Shown here in pieces: positions 45,970 to 57,372 of a DNA stretch of 64,000 nucleotides. The stretch comes from Basidiobolus meristosporus CBS 931.73 (taxonomy: Eukaryota > Basidiobolomycota > Basidiobolomycetes > Basidiobolales > Basidiobolaceae). How positions within the stretch are numbered: position 1 is the stretch's first letter; each line of letters opens with the position of its first letter. The translations under genes and the position numbers were made by a program. Under the pieces are notes generated by a model, which saw only the letters and a program-made list of their open reading frames with translations, was not told where the DNA came from and searched no databases. The stretch is taken from NCBI GenBank assembly GCA_002104905.1, contig MCFE01000080.1:1-64000 (forward strand). The letters are read 5' to 3'.

Positions 45970-48752
45970 TTGATTCAGCACTGTGAGAGAAGAGAAAAGC
46001 AACCATGTGGCTATTATGGCAAGCCTCTCAGCCATGAAGCACATAGAGAGCATAGGATGTATTACAAGGATCATGGCCAGTGTTTTGCCACCCAATTCAT
46101 ATTTGTCCATTCATTGGTCACTACCATCCAACATTATCTTGCCAGCCAGTTGATACTTCTGTATTGGCACCTAGCTGTCTTTGTCACCTTGCACAAACTG
46201 AGCCAGGTGAGGTTGTGATGCCTTTAGGCTCCCCTCAGCCATCTGAATATGGCATGCAGAGTGATAGCTCTGGCAAAGAAGGTTCACTGATGGACTTTGA
46301 GCCTATATCCCCTAACAACAGTACCAAGCATGAGACCAGTCAAATCTCAATATTCAATCAGACAACACCTCTTGAAACAAATGCCAAGGATACTTTATGG
46401 AGCCAAGTGAGCCTAGTAATCCATCTACTGGTGAATGATGTAATATTGTGGCTAGAGAAGTTGTGCATTTCCAATAATATCAGTAATGGGGGCTTTGAGG
46501 ATTTATTACTACTTCTTGCCAAGATCCTAACAGGATGCAACTTACCATATACATGGTACAAGTGGACAACCTTCATGCAGCTGGCAACATACAATCCACA
46601 GACTGTCCAGATTCCACCATGTGTTAACAGCTGCATGGCATTCACATCCAGAAATTCTACCATTGTGATATGTCCAAATTGTCAGGAATCCACCACATTT
46701 GAGGGAAAACATTGTTCACACTCTGGATATATTCTGGTCATACCCCATCTGAGGAAGCTGATGCATTCAAACAAATATTGCAAAGCTATATAGTACTGCA
46801 CTTAGTATCAATCAAGCGCAAACATATCCAATATGTTTGATGGCAACCATTATAAACAGCTAAGAAGCAAGGGCTACTTTGAAGGTATGTATGACCATGT
46901 CTTTGCTTTAGCACCTAATGGATCCTCATTAAACAAGTACTCTGCCAGCAAATCCTGCTGGCTACTGATTATCATCAATTTCAATCTGCCACCCATCTTG
47001 CAGTATCTGGGCAATAATCTGATGGTAGTCTCACTGGTATCTGGGCCTAAATCACTGTCCAACCTGGATAGCTACCTGTATCCATTGCTGGCCGAGTTTT
47101 GTATGCTTTCCAGCAGGATAGCAGTAAATGACCATCATGTAAAAGAGCACATTATTATCTGCATTAGAGATACTCCAGCCATCAGCAAGATAGCAAGTTT
47201 TTCCAGGCACAATGGATGGTATTGCTGTCAAGTGTGTGAGATCCCAGGGATTTACTCCATAACTGACACACATCATTATTACCTAAACATCAGCACTAAG
47301 AACATCATCTTTCCACAGAGAGAACATACAGAAGTCAGTATGCAATTGCAGCAAAGCTGGCCAGCTGTAAGCCATTGGCCAGAATATGGAATCAATCAGA
47401 AGCTGGAGATACTTAGGATAGAGGTTGTATGTTGTAGCAAAACCTTTCCACCGGGAGCAATGCATTTACTTTTCAACAATATCCCCACACTGATGACCAA
47501 GTTGTACATGTGGCATTTCAAGCCAAATAAGCCCTTTAAGATACCGCAGAAATTTGAAAAAATTGGCAAGATATTACAGTGTGTCTGCTACCCTAAGTAC
47601 TTTTCATGGGCTCCAATTAATATTCATATGCACATGCAACAATCAAATGAAAAGACTGGATGAACTGGATATGTATTTATTCAAGTGGCATTTGGAAGCC
47701 ATTCCTACCAAAAGTACATTGGAAGCATTAGGAGGTATACATGGACATTGTAGGAATATTTATCCAGAAGTGGATCACCAATGCCAACCAGACGCATCTA
47801 CAGCTGTTGTGTGAGGAGTTTGTGACAGGATTTGAGTGGCTATACTACAAACATAAAGCTGAATGCTTAGATCTCTGCCACTACTGTATTCATTCTCTAC
47901 TCCATCTTACATGGTGTGTGGAGAACATTGGGCCTTGCTTCACCTTTTGGGAGTTTCCTATGGGGTGGATGTGTGGGGATATAGGAAGTCAAGTCAAGTT
48001 GCAGGTACTACTATATTCCAATCTCATTGAGAATATTACCTTCACGTCTGTCATGGATGTGATGAGTTTGCACATGAAGGACAGCCAGGAAGAGTTGGAA
48101 ATTACTGAGGACAAATGTGCACATAGAGACACCTATGCCTATGGCATTAAGAAGCTAAGCAGCCCCAATGCATGGGTAATCAGTTAAGTAATACAAAATT
48201 GCGTTGGGTGCAACAAGCAACTAAGTTTTATTAGGAAAACTCTACCTAGGTATGTTGGATCTCTCATGGTCACAAGCCAACTTCTACGCCATTCAATACA
48301 GAATTCATACAAACAAAAGCCAGAGTGCACCTATAAGGGGGGCTAGAATCCAGCAGGGAGAAAGAATATATTGGCTAAATACCAAGAAGTTCCTTGCGGA
48401 TATTCAGGAGGTATTTATGGCAGAAGTGGCCACAACCAAGCATAAGTTTGCAAGATGTATATGTTACCAGCAGTACAAGGTATATGGTAACCTTGCAAGT
48501 AGCACACTAAAAAGCTGTAAAGTCAAGGTGATAGAAGTATGCCAATTGCAGCAGGTGTGCGCATTTGCAGAGGTTAGTAAGCAGGAGGCCATAATACTTT
48601 TGATTCAAACTATATGTGGAATACCCAAGGTTGTAGTGGGTAAGCAAATAAAGAGGGGTGATTCTACAGTGGAATATATGAATTGCACAAGGGGAGGTAG
48701 AAAAAGGAAATACCACTTGGTAAACTGGTACAGTAGCATTATACAGAACTAG
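45970..48752 (+). pseudogene. Tnp2-family transposase of copy A3, near full length but broken
   Basis: Successive frames cover the whole protein: Cys/His start 'CERREKQPCGYYGKPLSHEA' from 45975; GGFEDLLLLLAKILTGC; a stop pair near 46791; YFEGMYDHVFALAPNG; LDSYLYPLLAEFCMLSSRIA; IRDTPAISKIASFSRHNGWY; 'CCQVCEIPGIYS'; then, after a frame change near 47660-47740, the helical C-terminal half with YCIHSLLHLTWCVENIGP and WEFPMGWMCG. The final frame (48252-48752) ends in GGRKRKYHLVNWYSS. The Asp of the GDxPA box is kept, but its Gly is Arg. The breaks show that the copy is inactive. It is the reference for placing the insertions in A2 and A5. Confidence 0.8.
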
Positions 48753-48920
48753 CTGTAGGCTGTCATACAGCCAATATTATGCCATCAGAGTCTTGCTGTG
48801 AGGCTGTTGCAATACCATCAAGTTTCTTGCCATACAAGGCAATTGGATGTCCTGGCCAATTGGATCCACTTAGAACAGTTACAATATGCTAAAAGACCAC
48901 AACAATACCATGCAAATATT

Positions 48921-49865
48921 AGACTTGTTCCATTGGATGGTGCCACATTGAGCCATGATTGCCAAATGATGCCATAGTGTGCCAGGGAGGCCAAGTGCAC
49001 CTAAACTTGGCCACAGAGTGTGAAACACAGCTCTGCATCTTCATGTAAAGCAGCCCCTGAGTTTCACCTATTATGCTGGAGAAAATCTATTTTTTGACCT
49101 TTTTTTTAGATCAATGTTATGCAGGATGTGTGAGAGCAGAGAAGGACTGAAGATATGCATCTGGTACTCAATACCCATGGCACTCTGAATCTGGCTCCTG
49201 TGGCTTGTAACATGTCTCAAAAATGAATGACACTATCTAGGTCCACCAGTACAATCTGGCACTATAAGTGTTTATATAGGTCTTACTTTAGGGCTAATTA
49301 TCAAATATAGTGCCAGATGATACCAGTGGACTAAGATAGTGCCATTCATTCTTGAGGCATGTTACAAGCCACAGGAGCTAGATTGAGAGTGTCATGGATA
49401 TTAGATTTTTTCCATTGTGCCATTGATCATAGTGCCAGAAAGTGCTGAATATTTTGATATTAAATTGATATTTTAGGGTCATATGCATGTCAATTTTGAT
49501 TCCTAATTGGCACTGTATGGCACCATCTGGCACTCTGTGGCAGGATCAGGCACCATCTGGCATGCTATGGCTCTATTGGGCACTATGATCAGCTGGAATG
49601 AAGGAACAAGTCTATAGAGTACCAGATGCATATCTTCAGTCCTTCTGTGCTCTTACACATCCTGCACAACATTGATAAAATAAAAAAGGTCAAAAAATGG
49701 ATATTCTCCAACACAATGGTGAAACACATGGGCTGCTTTGCATGAAGATGCAGAGCTATGCTTTGCACTGTGTGGCCAAGTATAGGGTCACCTAGCATCC
49801 CTGGCACACAATGGCATCATCTGGCAATTGTGGCTCAATGTGGTACTATTCAACAGGATAAATCT
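48921..49865. mobile_element. foldback (hairpin) element M1 of the Harbinger family, inserted in A3
   Basis: It starts AGACTTGTTCCATTGGATGG, ends AACAGGATAAATCT and is flanked by ATT on both sides (48918-48920 and 49866-49868). The left arm 48921-49266 is the reverse complement of the right arm 49306-49865, once the 211-bp nested element at 49403-49613 and its duplication are removed; the loop is about 39 bases. No coding capacity. The ends match those of H1, so H1-type transposase probably moved it. Confidence 0.8.
49403..49613. mobile_element. 211-bp Harbinger-type MITE M2 nested in M1
   Basis: It starts AGATTTTTTCCATTGTGCC, ends GAAGGAACAAGTCT and is flanked by ATT and ATA. The matching place in the unoccupied copy M3 reads GGGCATTGAGTACC, with a single ATT. 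GTGCCA/TGGCAC motifs are dense. It has no foldback arms like M1. Confidence 0.72.
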
Positions 49866-50359
49866 ATTGTTACAGCACCAATTAAATCTTTAAAGTTTTA
49901 TCCCCTTATTTGGTTATCAAATTAGCAAAACACTGTTGTGATCCCATCATAAGATTGTAAGGAGGGTCACTAATTCCAGGCTGCTGGTATTATGACAGTC
50001 CCTGAACAGGATCCTGACAGCTGATCTGGATCAGATCCACCCGCAGGACCAAATTATTCATCATAGGGATCATCATTCCACAGAGAGAACATAGAGAAGT
50101 CAACATGCAATTGCAGCAAAGCTGGCAAGCTATAATCCATTGGCCAGAATTTTGAATCAATTGGAAACTGGAGATACTTAAGATAGAGGGTATTTGTTAG
50201 AGCAAAAGCTTTCAACTGGGAGCAATGCATTTGGTTTCAACAATATCCCTATACTGATGACCAAGTTGTACATTTGGCATTTCAAGCTAAATGTTCCCTT
50301 TGAAATACCAGAGAAATCTGACAGATTGGGAGCCATATGTTGACATTGTAGAAATATTT

Positions 50360-51542
50360 TGTGGGTTATTACTGACTGTACTTGGTGAGTGGGAGAGCCT
50401 GTACATTGTGGTGGTGTAGAGGTACTCCTGGGAGAAGCTACACAACTCAAGTTGTGTGAGGTGTCTGATGGGTGCAATAACCTCTGTGTCTAAACTGCTG
50501 GTGTCTTGGTCAATATGTCACTATGGTAAAAGCTCCTGCTTCTCTATATTCCTAGGTGCTCCAAGTGTCTCCAAAGGCCTCTGTGTGTCTTGTCCACTAC
50601 CCTGAAAAGCCCCTTGATGGCAGGTCTGAGATGTACTGTTGAAGGCAGGTGTAGTGATCAACTGCTAATCAATAAGGGAGAAGTGTTAATGATACAAGGG
50701 ATGATTTATTTATGAGGGATTGCTTTCCCTTAAATACTTTTCCTGATTGCCAGGTGATTACTATTGACAAGGTTCTAGAAGATTCTAGGTATCAGTGGAA
50801 ATCTTGATGACATCACTATGAGCTAAAAATATACCAAGAATGTCCTGGAAGGTTCTAAAAGGCACAGCACATTCAACCAATCAGGAATCAGTAGTCTGAA
50901 ACCTGTGCAAAATAAAAATACCATGTGGTATTCAAATGGTAGGGATGGTAACACAGACTTAGGTCATGTGTCATGGGTACTGACATGGGTACTTGCCTTA
51001 TGTAGATACATATACTGATCACAAAGCTGAATAACATCTGGGATAACTAATGCTAATAACTAATCAGGGTAAACATCATATGGGGATAATACTGATAATA
51101 TGGGCAAAAGAAGAATGGGATAATACTGATAAGATAAAATATGGATAAGTATATCATAATTGCTATATGAGTAAACTTGTCTGTGGGAGGTATGTTTACC
51201 CTACCACAATGTTAAGTCAGTACCACTTGGTTCAGAATAGCTTCCAATAGAAGGTAGCAAGGTAATAAAGACTTGTGCCTATTTCTGTCCAAATCCTCTT
51301 CTCCTCTCACTTGGTTCAATATGGTAGATATATATACCACTTGGGGGGCTTAGATAATAGACAATGTGTTATAAAATAGTGGTGTGAACACCATCCTGTT
51401 ATGGTAAGTGTTCTAACTAGATAAGGGCAGGGATAGGAGGGAGGGTGCATGGGGGAATCATAGGGAGAATACTGGGGGACTTTGGGTAGGACTCTGTGGA
51501 GAACTCTTGGGCAAAGAGTGGGTACTGCATTTAGTACTCACA
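50360..51542. mobile_element. 1.18-kb LTR-like insertion with TATTT target duplication
   Basis: It interrupts the A2 transposase. It begins TGTGGGTTATTAC and ends TAGTACTCACA (TG...CA) and is flanked by TATTT on both sides (50355-50359 and 51543-51547). That is the mark of an LTR retrotransposon or solo LTR. No protein motif is seen. About 500-600 bp of it (roughly 50390-51208) resembles the segment at about 60599-62017. Confidence 0.6.
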
Positions 51543-52907
51543 TATTTATCCAGAAGCAGATCACCAATGCCAAATTGACGCATCTATGGCTATTGTGCAG
51601 GGAGTTTGTGATGGAATTTGAGCAGCTATGCTACAAATATAAAGCTGAACACTTAGATCTCTGCCGCTACTGTATTCATTCTCTACTCCATCTTGCATGG
51701 TGTATGGAGAATATTGGGCCTTGCTCCAAATTTTGGGAGTTTCCTATGGAGTGGATGTGTGGGGAGATAGGAAGACATGTCAAGTCCCAGGTACTATCAT
51801 ATCCCAATCTCATCAAGAATATTACCTTCAAGTCCATCATGGATTTGATGAGTTAGCATATGGCGGATAGCCAGGAAGAGTTGGAAAATACTGAGGGCAA
51901 ATGTGCATATGGAGACACCAATGCCTATGGCATTGAGAAGCTAAGCAGTCCCAATTCATGGGTAATAAGTTAAGTAATGCATAATTGGGTTGGGTGTAAC
52001 AAGCAACTAATTTTTATTAATAAAGCTCTACCAAGGTATGCAAGATTTTGCATGGTCACAGGCCAACTTCTACACCATTCAATACAGAATTCACACAAAC
52101 AAAAGCCAGAGTGCACATATACAGGGGACTAGAATCCAGCAGGGAGACGGATTATATTGGCTAAATACCAAGAAGCTTTTTGTTGATATTCAGGAGGTAT
52201 TTATGGCAGAAGTGGCCACAACCAAGCATAAGTTTGCAAGATGTAAATGTTACCAGCAGTAAAAGGTATATGGTAACTTTTCAAGTATCACACTAAAAAG
52301 CTGCAAAGTTGAGGTGATAGAGGTATGTCAATTGTGGCATGTGTGCATGTTTGTAGAGGTTAGTAAGCAGGAGGCCATAGTTTCTTTTGATTCAAACTAT
52401 ATGTGGAATACCCAAGGTAGTAGTGGGTAAGCAAATAAAGAGGGGTGATTCAACAGTGGAATATATGAATTGCACAAGGGGAGGTAGAAAAAGGAAATAC
52501 CATTTGGTAAACTGGTACAGTAGCATTATACAGAACTAGCTGTAGGCTGTCATACAGCCAATATTATGCCATCAGAGTCTTGCTGTGAGGCTGTTGTAAT
52601 ACCATCAAGTTTCTTGCCATAAAAAGCAATTGGATGTCCTGGCTGGTTGGATCCACTTAAAATAGTTGAAGAGTGCAAAAAGACCACAATAATATCATAC
52701 AATTATTCTCACAACACCAATAAAATCTTGTCAAGTTTTATCACTTTATTTGGTTGTAAAATTTGCAAAATAGCATTGTCATACTCTCACAAGATTGTTA
52801 AGAGGGTCACTAATTCAAAGCTGCTGGTATTATGACAATCTCTAAGCGGGATCCTGATGGCTGATCTGGATCAGATCCACCTGTGGGACCAAATTATTTT
52901 TCATAGG

Positions 52908-53973
52908 AAATAGATGATATAACTGTCATTAATATACTTAATCTAGGGGTCAAATTTACTGTAGGCAGTGCTTCTTACTTCTACCATGGTGTTCTGACCT
53001 TCTGTTGAATATTAGGCATATTTAATTCTGTGGTAACCTTGCCTTATTTGGAAATCACTTTCCTTTCAGTGAAGTTATTTTCTCAAATGGAAGTTCTGAG
53101 CTGCTCTTTAACCTAAAGGGGTGTAGTGTAGAAGTCTCTAAAGGGCTCTTTAGACCTAAAGGGGTGTCTTTAGAGTAAAAGGCCTTTCTGTTGTGGTCAC
53201 TAAAGTGGACTTTACACTAAAGGGGTGCCTCAAGGAGCTTCTTCAGAGTAAAAGGGCTTCTTCAAGGGGTCTCTAAAGGTGTATCTAAAGGGGTGTGTTA
53301 AGAGTAAAGGGGCTTCTTAGAGGGGACTTTTCTGACCAAAAAGTGTCAGCTTTAATGTAGAACTTAGATTGAATTCTTGTGAGCTTTGCAGTCCCTTTAC
53401 TGACGTAATACCAATCAAAGACAGAATACTCAACAGTGCAAGTGATGCAGGGGAAGTCTTATAACCTTTAAACTTGTAAATGTAGCTTGGGGACTCTGGA
53501 AAGAGAGGCTCTCCATTTTTTTTCAGCTGGGGAAGTCATATATATGAAAATTCTGAAGGTTCAAAGTTTGTGGGGAATTGCACAAGCAATGCATATGACA
53601 CAAAGCTAAAATTTTGCAGTGGTGTAGATTGAACATTGGCACAACACCTGTGAGAATATCACATTGCTTGATTGGCAGTTTGAAAGTTACACACAGTTCA
53701 AGCCACCATAGTAATCCTAGTAACAAAGGCCTATTTTATATGGTAATTGGACTCTTTTGATCATAACTCCTTGAGTACAACTTCAAGTGAGCTGCAATTT
53801 GAAACATGTGTTGGCTACTGAGTGTTCTGCATGACATAGTATTTGTAGGTGGATTGCTTCTCAGGGTCTGGAGCTTTTGTCTTTCAAAGTTGGAAATTTT
53901 TGATCTTCCATATGTGTGTTACAACAGCAAAAGCAAAATAAAGAAATGGGTGCATTATTGTTTTTGAGATATT
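52908..53973. other. unassigned repeat-block sequence with a degenerate tandem repeat
   Basis: No gene or known element is recognised. 53100-53340 is an imperfect tandem repeat, listed separately. The remainder is CpG-poor like its surroundings, but I found no second copy in the window. Confidence 0.45.
53100..53340. repeat. degenerate minisatellite, unit near CTAAAGGGGTGTCTTTAGAG
   Basis: Six or more imperfect copies of CTAAAGGGGTGY alternate with AGAGTAAAAGGGCTTCTT-type segments. The CTTTAGAGTAAAAG parts are themselves partly palindromic. Unit length drifts between about 30 and 45 bases. Confidence 0.6.
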
Positions 53974-54708
53974 AGGCTTGTTCTGTTGGATAGTGCCACA
54001 TTGAGCCATGAGTGCCAAATGATGCCATTGTGTGCCAGAGGGGCCAAGTGAGCCAATACTCAGCCACAGAGTGTGAAACATATATCTGCATCTTTATGCA
54101 AAGCAGCTCCTGTGTTACACTCATTGTGATGGAGAAAATCCTTTTTTTGACCTTTTTTTTTAGGTCAATGTTTTACAGGATGTGCAAGAGCACTAAAGGA
54201 TTGAAGATATGCATCTGGTACTAAATACCCATGGCACTCTGAATCTTGCTCCTGTGGCTTGTAACATGTCACAAAAATGCATGGCACTCTCTTGGTCCAC
54301 TGGTACTATCTGGCACTATAGGTGCCTTGTATTGATCTTACTTTAGGGCTAATATTTAAATATAGTGCCAGATAGAACCAGTGGACCAAGATAGTGCCAT
54401 GGATTTTTGTGACATGTTACAAGCCACAGGAGCTAGATTCATAGTGCCATGGGCATTGAGTACCAGATGCATATCTTCAATCCTTTAGTGCTCTTACACA
54501 TCCTTCACAATATTGATCCACAAAAACAGGTCAAAAAAATGGATTTTCTCCTGCATCATAGGTGAAACACAGGGGATGCTTTGCATGAAGATGCAGATCT
54601 ATGTTTCACACTCTGTGGCCAAGTATAGGCTCACTTGGCCTCTCTGGCACACAATGGCATCATTTGGCACTTATGGCTCAATGTGGCACAATCCAACAGA
54701 ACAAGTCT
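53974..54708. mobile_element. foldback (hairpin) element M3 of the Harbinger family
   Basis: It starts AGGCTTGTTCTGTTGGAT and ends ATCCAACAGAACAAGTCT: 17 of 18 terminal bases pair. Arms 53974-54320 and 54361-54708 are reverse complements along their length, for example CTTGGTCCACTGGTAC near the end of the left arm and GAACCAGTGGACCAAG in the right arm, around a 40-base loop. Flanks are ATT (53971-53973) and TTT (54709-54711). Same family as M1. It interrupts sequence downstream of the copia gag remnant. Confidence 0.82.
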
Positions 54709-54711
54709 TTT

Positions 54712-55377
54712 GTTGTAATGGAACACTTTCCATTACCACAGTTGCTGCTGCCTTTAATTGGTCTCGGGCAGCTCCATTGTTGGTAATCACTGTGTATTAA
54801 TGCATATTCCTCTTCCTTCTTGTGGGTGCTTGATGGACTCTGGGGCTAATACAAGCCCTTAGAACCTGCCTGTCAGGCTATTCTGGATGGTAACTAACAC
54901 ATCCTCATCAGTGGTTGGTACACCCATAGATTCCATCTCATCCACCAGCAGTGTAATTTGGTTAATTAGATATTTCATTTCTTCTCCTGGCAGCATATTT
55001 GGGTTAATAAATTTTTGTCTAAAATGCATTTTGTTGGCAGCTGAGCATGACTAGTATATGTCTTCTAATGCCTTTCTGGCATTCTTTATGGTTTTTGCTC
55101 TTGATCATTGAATTAGCAGTTTGTCTTTGGCATTAAAGCAAATGCAATTAAAGGCACTTTGTTCTTTCTTCTGGTACTTTAAGGCTTCCTCTCCCACGTT
55201 TATAGGAGGGCATTCTTCTCCCATGACAATATCCCAAAGGGCTCTTTCATGCAGCAGCATCTTCACCTTGACCTTCCACATTTAGTAATTACATCAATCC
55301 AACTTTTCAGCAGAGAGAAAGCTCCAGTAATAGAAGTAGTAGACATTATAGAGAGTGATAGCTTGAGGCTTGTAGCT
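54712..55377 (-). pseudogene. Ty1/copia Gag remnant downstream of its 5' LTR
   Basis: Read leftward from ATG 55346: 'MSTTSITGAFSLLKS', a stop, then after a shift WKVKVKMLLHERALWDIVMG, 'EEALKYQKKEQSAFNCICFN', AKDKLLIQ, KNARKALEDIY and FRQKFINPNMLPGEEMKYLI. This is the standard copia Gag series (W-x-V-x-x-LL-x-x-x-x-LWD-x-V, KDQ-x-AL-x-x-I, ARKAWE-x-L-x-x-Y). At least two stops and one frameshift kill it. No protease, integrase or reverse transcriptase follows; element M3 lies next to it. Confidence 0.72.
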
Positions 55378-55723
55378 TGCTGTAAGAGTCTTGGAGTTAT
55401 TGGAAGTGCCTAGGAGGACAAGTAGACTACATAGTGTTCACTTAATGATTTATTGAATGTAAAGTAGTATTTATACTTTCACATGCTCTTGGTATAGCAA
55501 ACATATAGAATAGGCTTAGGAAGATCCCAAGTACATGTGTGCAAACTTTGGGGCTGTTTGGACAACTTTAAGAATTTTCATGTTCTGGATACATGGTATT
55601 TTGGTGAAAATATTTTAAGTAAATCCCAGCTAGGAGTTTGGTCTGTGTTTTCTAGGATTTCAAGGTAATGATTACAGTGACCAAGTTAGGTGAGTATTTA
55701 GTGAACTTCCAGTTTCTACAACA
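55378..55723 (-). repeat. 5' LTR of the copia remnant
   Basis: 346 bp, TG...CA on both strands (plus strand starts TGCTGTAAGAGT and ends TTCTACAACA). Read on minus it has TATAAATACT followed about 20 bases later by AATAAA, the usual order of promoter and poly(A) signal in an LTR, and gag follows directly. Flanking bases do not match, so the original target duplication is lost. Confidence 0.72.
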
Positions 55724-57034
55724 CTCCCACTCAACTAAATGCTCATACTGACTAGTTGTAATTGTCACTTAAGATATTGCAAATAATTATGCACATGACT
55801 TTAGCAGTATAGACCAGACACATGTGTTGGTGCCTCAGCTTCAGGAACCAAGGAGATTTTTAACATGCTTTTGCCCCAAATGACTAATATATTGCATTAT
55901 ATATTAGTAGAGCTATGTGGCTTCTGAGAGTAATATACACAGGATTCTTCAAGATAACAACTCCAAAGTTTCTAACAGAGTACAAATGATTACCTTAGGA
56001 ATCAGTAGGTGAGATTTAAGAGGAAGTATACCAACAATGACTGCTTTGTCTAGATTGCACCAGTACTCCTTGCTGGATTGTTCTCTAGGCCCTGCAATGC
56101 CAGCATACAGGGGCATGTCAGTGCATGTAAGTATAGCATTGTGCTGGACTTGACCAAGGGCCCCACCAATGTCTTCTGTTGAGCCTGCACACACTGCTAC
56201 ACCTAAGCATCAGAAAGTTGTTTCTGAAGAGCTCACAGATAAACACCGACTGGAAGTACCTCCACTGCAGGAGCATTTAGCATGTAAAAGAACACAACAG
56301 CACATGGCACTTCAGGCTGGTTCTGCAATATCCCTGAGAGATATGCAGCACAGCCATAAAGCAGCACTTCAACCATCAGCCAGGAGGCAACCTACTGACT
56401 ACAAGCACCCAAGTAGCCAAGATGATTGTCAGCAAGTAAGTAGTTCAGGTATACAAAGTAAGTAGCTGCCAAATGCTTCAGTAGTAATTTCAGTAAGAGA
56501 GTAAATTGTGAGAACTTAATATGATTGAGCTAAATAGCAATTGTTTGTCATGATCCAAGCAATTCTTTGTTTCTGTCATTGCACTCTAATCATTGTACAC
56601 CAATGATCATTTAGTGCTAGATGTAAGTGCTTTCATTGTTTTGCCACATTTGAGACAACAACCATTCAAATAAGCACCCTGCATATTTATACCTCATGTT
56701 TTACACTGGCACAGTTGTTTGATTTGTTTTGCAGCTACCCAATTGGTTACATGCTAGCTATGACCCTCTGTCTAATTGCTCAGATTGGGATTTATTTGCT
56801 GAATTAGCAAAATGTGATATTTGATGGCAAATTAGGTGGCTTGTGTATTGGTCAATAAGCCAATTGAGGGCTCATATTTCAGTATACTTGTGACCAATCA
56901 ATTACTGACACATCATCCAACTGGATTGATGCTAATCAAAATGGTAAGTATTAGTATAGTCCATAGTGCAATATGCATTTGTTGCCATTTACATCAAAGA
57001 AACTTATCCAAGTACCAGATTTTGCCTACAATAA
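55724..57034 (+). mobile_element. Harbinger fragment H2: accessory-gene region, inverted relative to H1
   Basis: 55860-56020 matches the reverse complement of about 41150-41260 (CTACTAATATAT, CCACATAGCTCTAC). 56820-57030 matches the reverse complement of about 40420-40620, including GTGGCTTGTGTATTGGTCAA and TTTACATCAAAGAAACTTAT. A 98-codon frame at 56169-56465, rich in His, Gln and Ser, lies between. No transposase part is present. It is cut at 57034/57035 by the left terminus of A5, and its left edge abuts the LTR at 55723. Confidence 0.6.
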
Positions 57035-57372
57035 CCCTTATGAGATATAATTATAATGATCCCATCAAAAGACCCTCACAAATTTAAAGCCCCATCACAA
57101 AGAGGTATTGATCCTATCAGAACAGTGTGCAAGGACTGTCAAAAAGTAATTGCACCCCAGATTTCACAAAAAGCTTAGCCATAATTTAGTATCACAGCAA
57201 TACACAAGTGGCTTTTGATTTGCTCTCTGCCAATTCTCTCTCATTCAGAACTTGAGCACTCAATCACCTCCTATATTTGTGTACATGGATTGGCTATTGC
57301 CTATTTTTCACACTCCTTACTTCCAGACTCAATCATTTCTCTTACTAATTATGCATACCAAATAATTTATTC

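Larger units (their letters stand above)
43351..50068. mobile_element. Tnp2/CACTA-like DNA transposon, copy A3, inserted in A2
   Basis: Left end CCCTTATCAAAGATTATTG at 43351; right end at 50068 reads CCCTATGATGAATAATTTGG in reverse complement. The A2 transposase sequence stops at 43350 (...AAGAACAT) and resumes at 50069 (ATCATCATTCC...), which matches the continuous AAGAACATCATCTTTCC in A3 itself. This proves insertion and points to a 2-bp AT duplication, as in CACTA-type elements. A3 carries its own accessory gene (-), transposase (+) and a foldback element at 48921-49865. Motifs of the GATCCCATCA type are repeated near the left end (about 43375 and 43420) and once near the right end (about 49940). 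Confidence 0.82.
39044..52540 (+). pseudogene. Tnp2-family transposase of copy A2, interrupted by three insertions
   Basis: The pieces are 39044-40175, 43129-43350, 50069-50359 and 51543-52540. The first has a Cys/His start ('HCKRREKRPCGYG'), then NISNGGFEDLLLLL, ISNIFDGKQYK, RSKGYFEGMYDHAFAL, a CWPLILINLNLPP block and SNLDSYLYPL. The second continues with IGDTPAICKIAGFSRHTGWY and 'CCQMCEIQGIYS'. This series (F-x-GYF...LA-x-DGF, WP-x-x-x-N-NLPP, GDxPA, K-x-GHNG-x-x-x-CR-x-C) is diagnostic for transposase family Tnp2 of the CMC/CACTA superfamily. The later pieces give the alpha-helical C-terminal half. Several in-frame stops and shifts occur, so it is dead. Confidence 0.78.
36441..52907. mobile_element. 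Tnp2/CACTA-like DNA transposon, copy A2, split by three insertions
   Basis: Left terminus CCCTATGAAAAAATTATTG at 36441; the right terminus at 52907 reads, in reverse complement, CCTATGAAAAATAATTTGG. Inside are two divergent genes: the accessory protein on minus (about 38821-36737) and Tnp2 transposase on plus (39044 to about 52540). The transposase is split by a Harbinger element (40176-43128), by family-A copy A3 (43351-50068) and by an LTR-like insertion (50360-51542). Removing these and their target duplications leaves about 5.6 kb, close to A3 without its own insertion (about 5.8 kb). The reading frame of transposase homology resumes exactly across each insertion, which is the main evidence that the pieces are one element. 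Confidence 0.82.

Noticed and set aside
49589-49807. Short frames within the foldback element M1
   Set aside because: The same residues recur in mirror order in the other arm and in M3; they are by-products of the repeat, not a gene.
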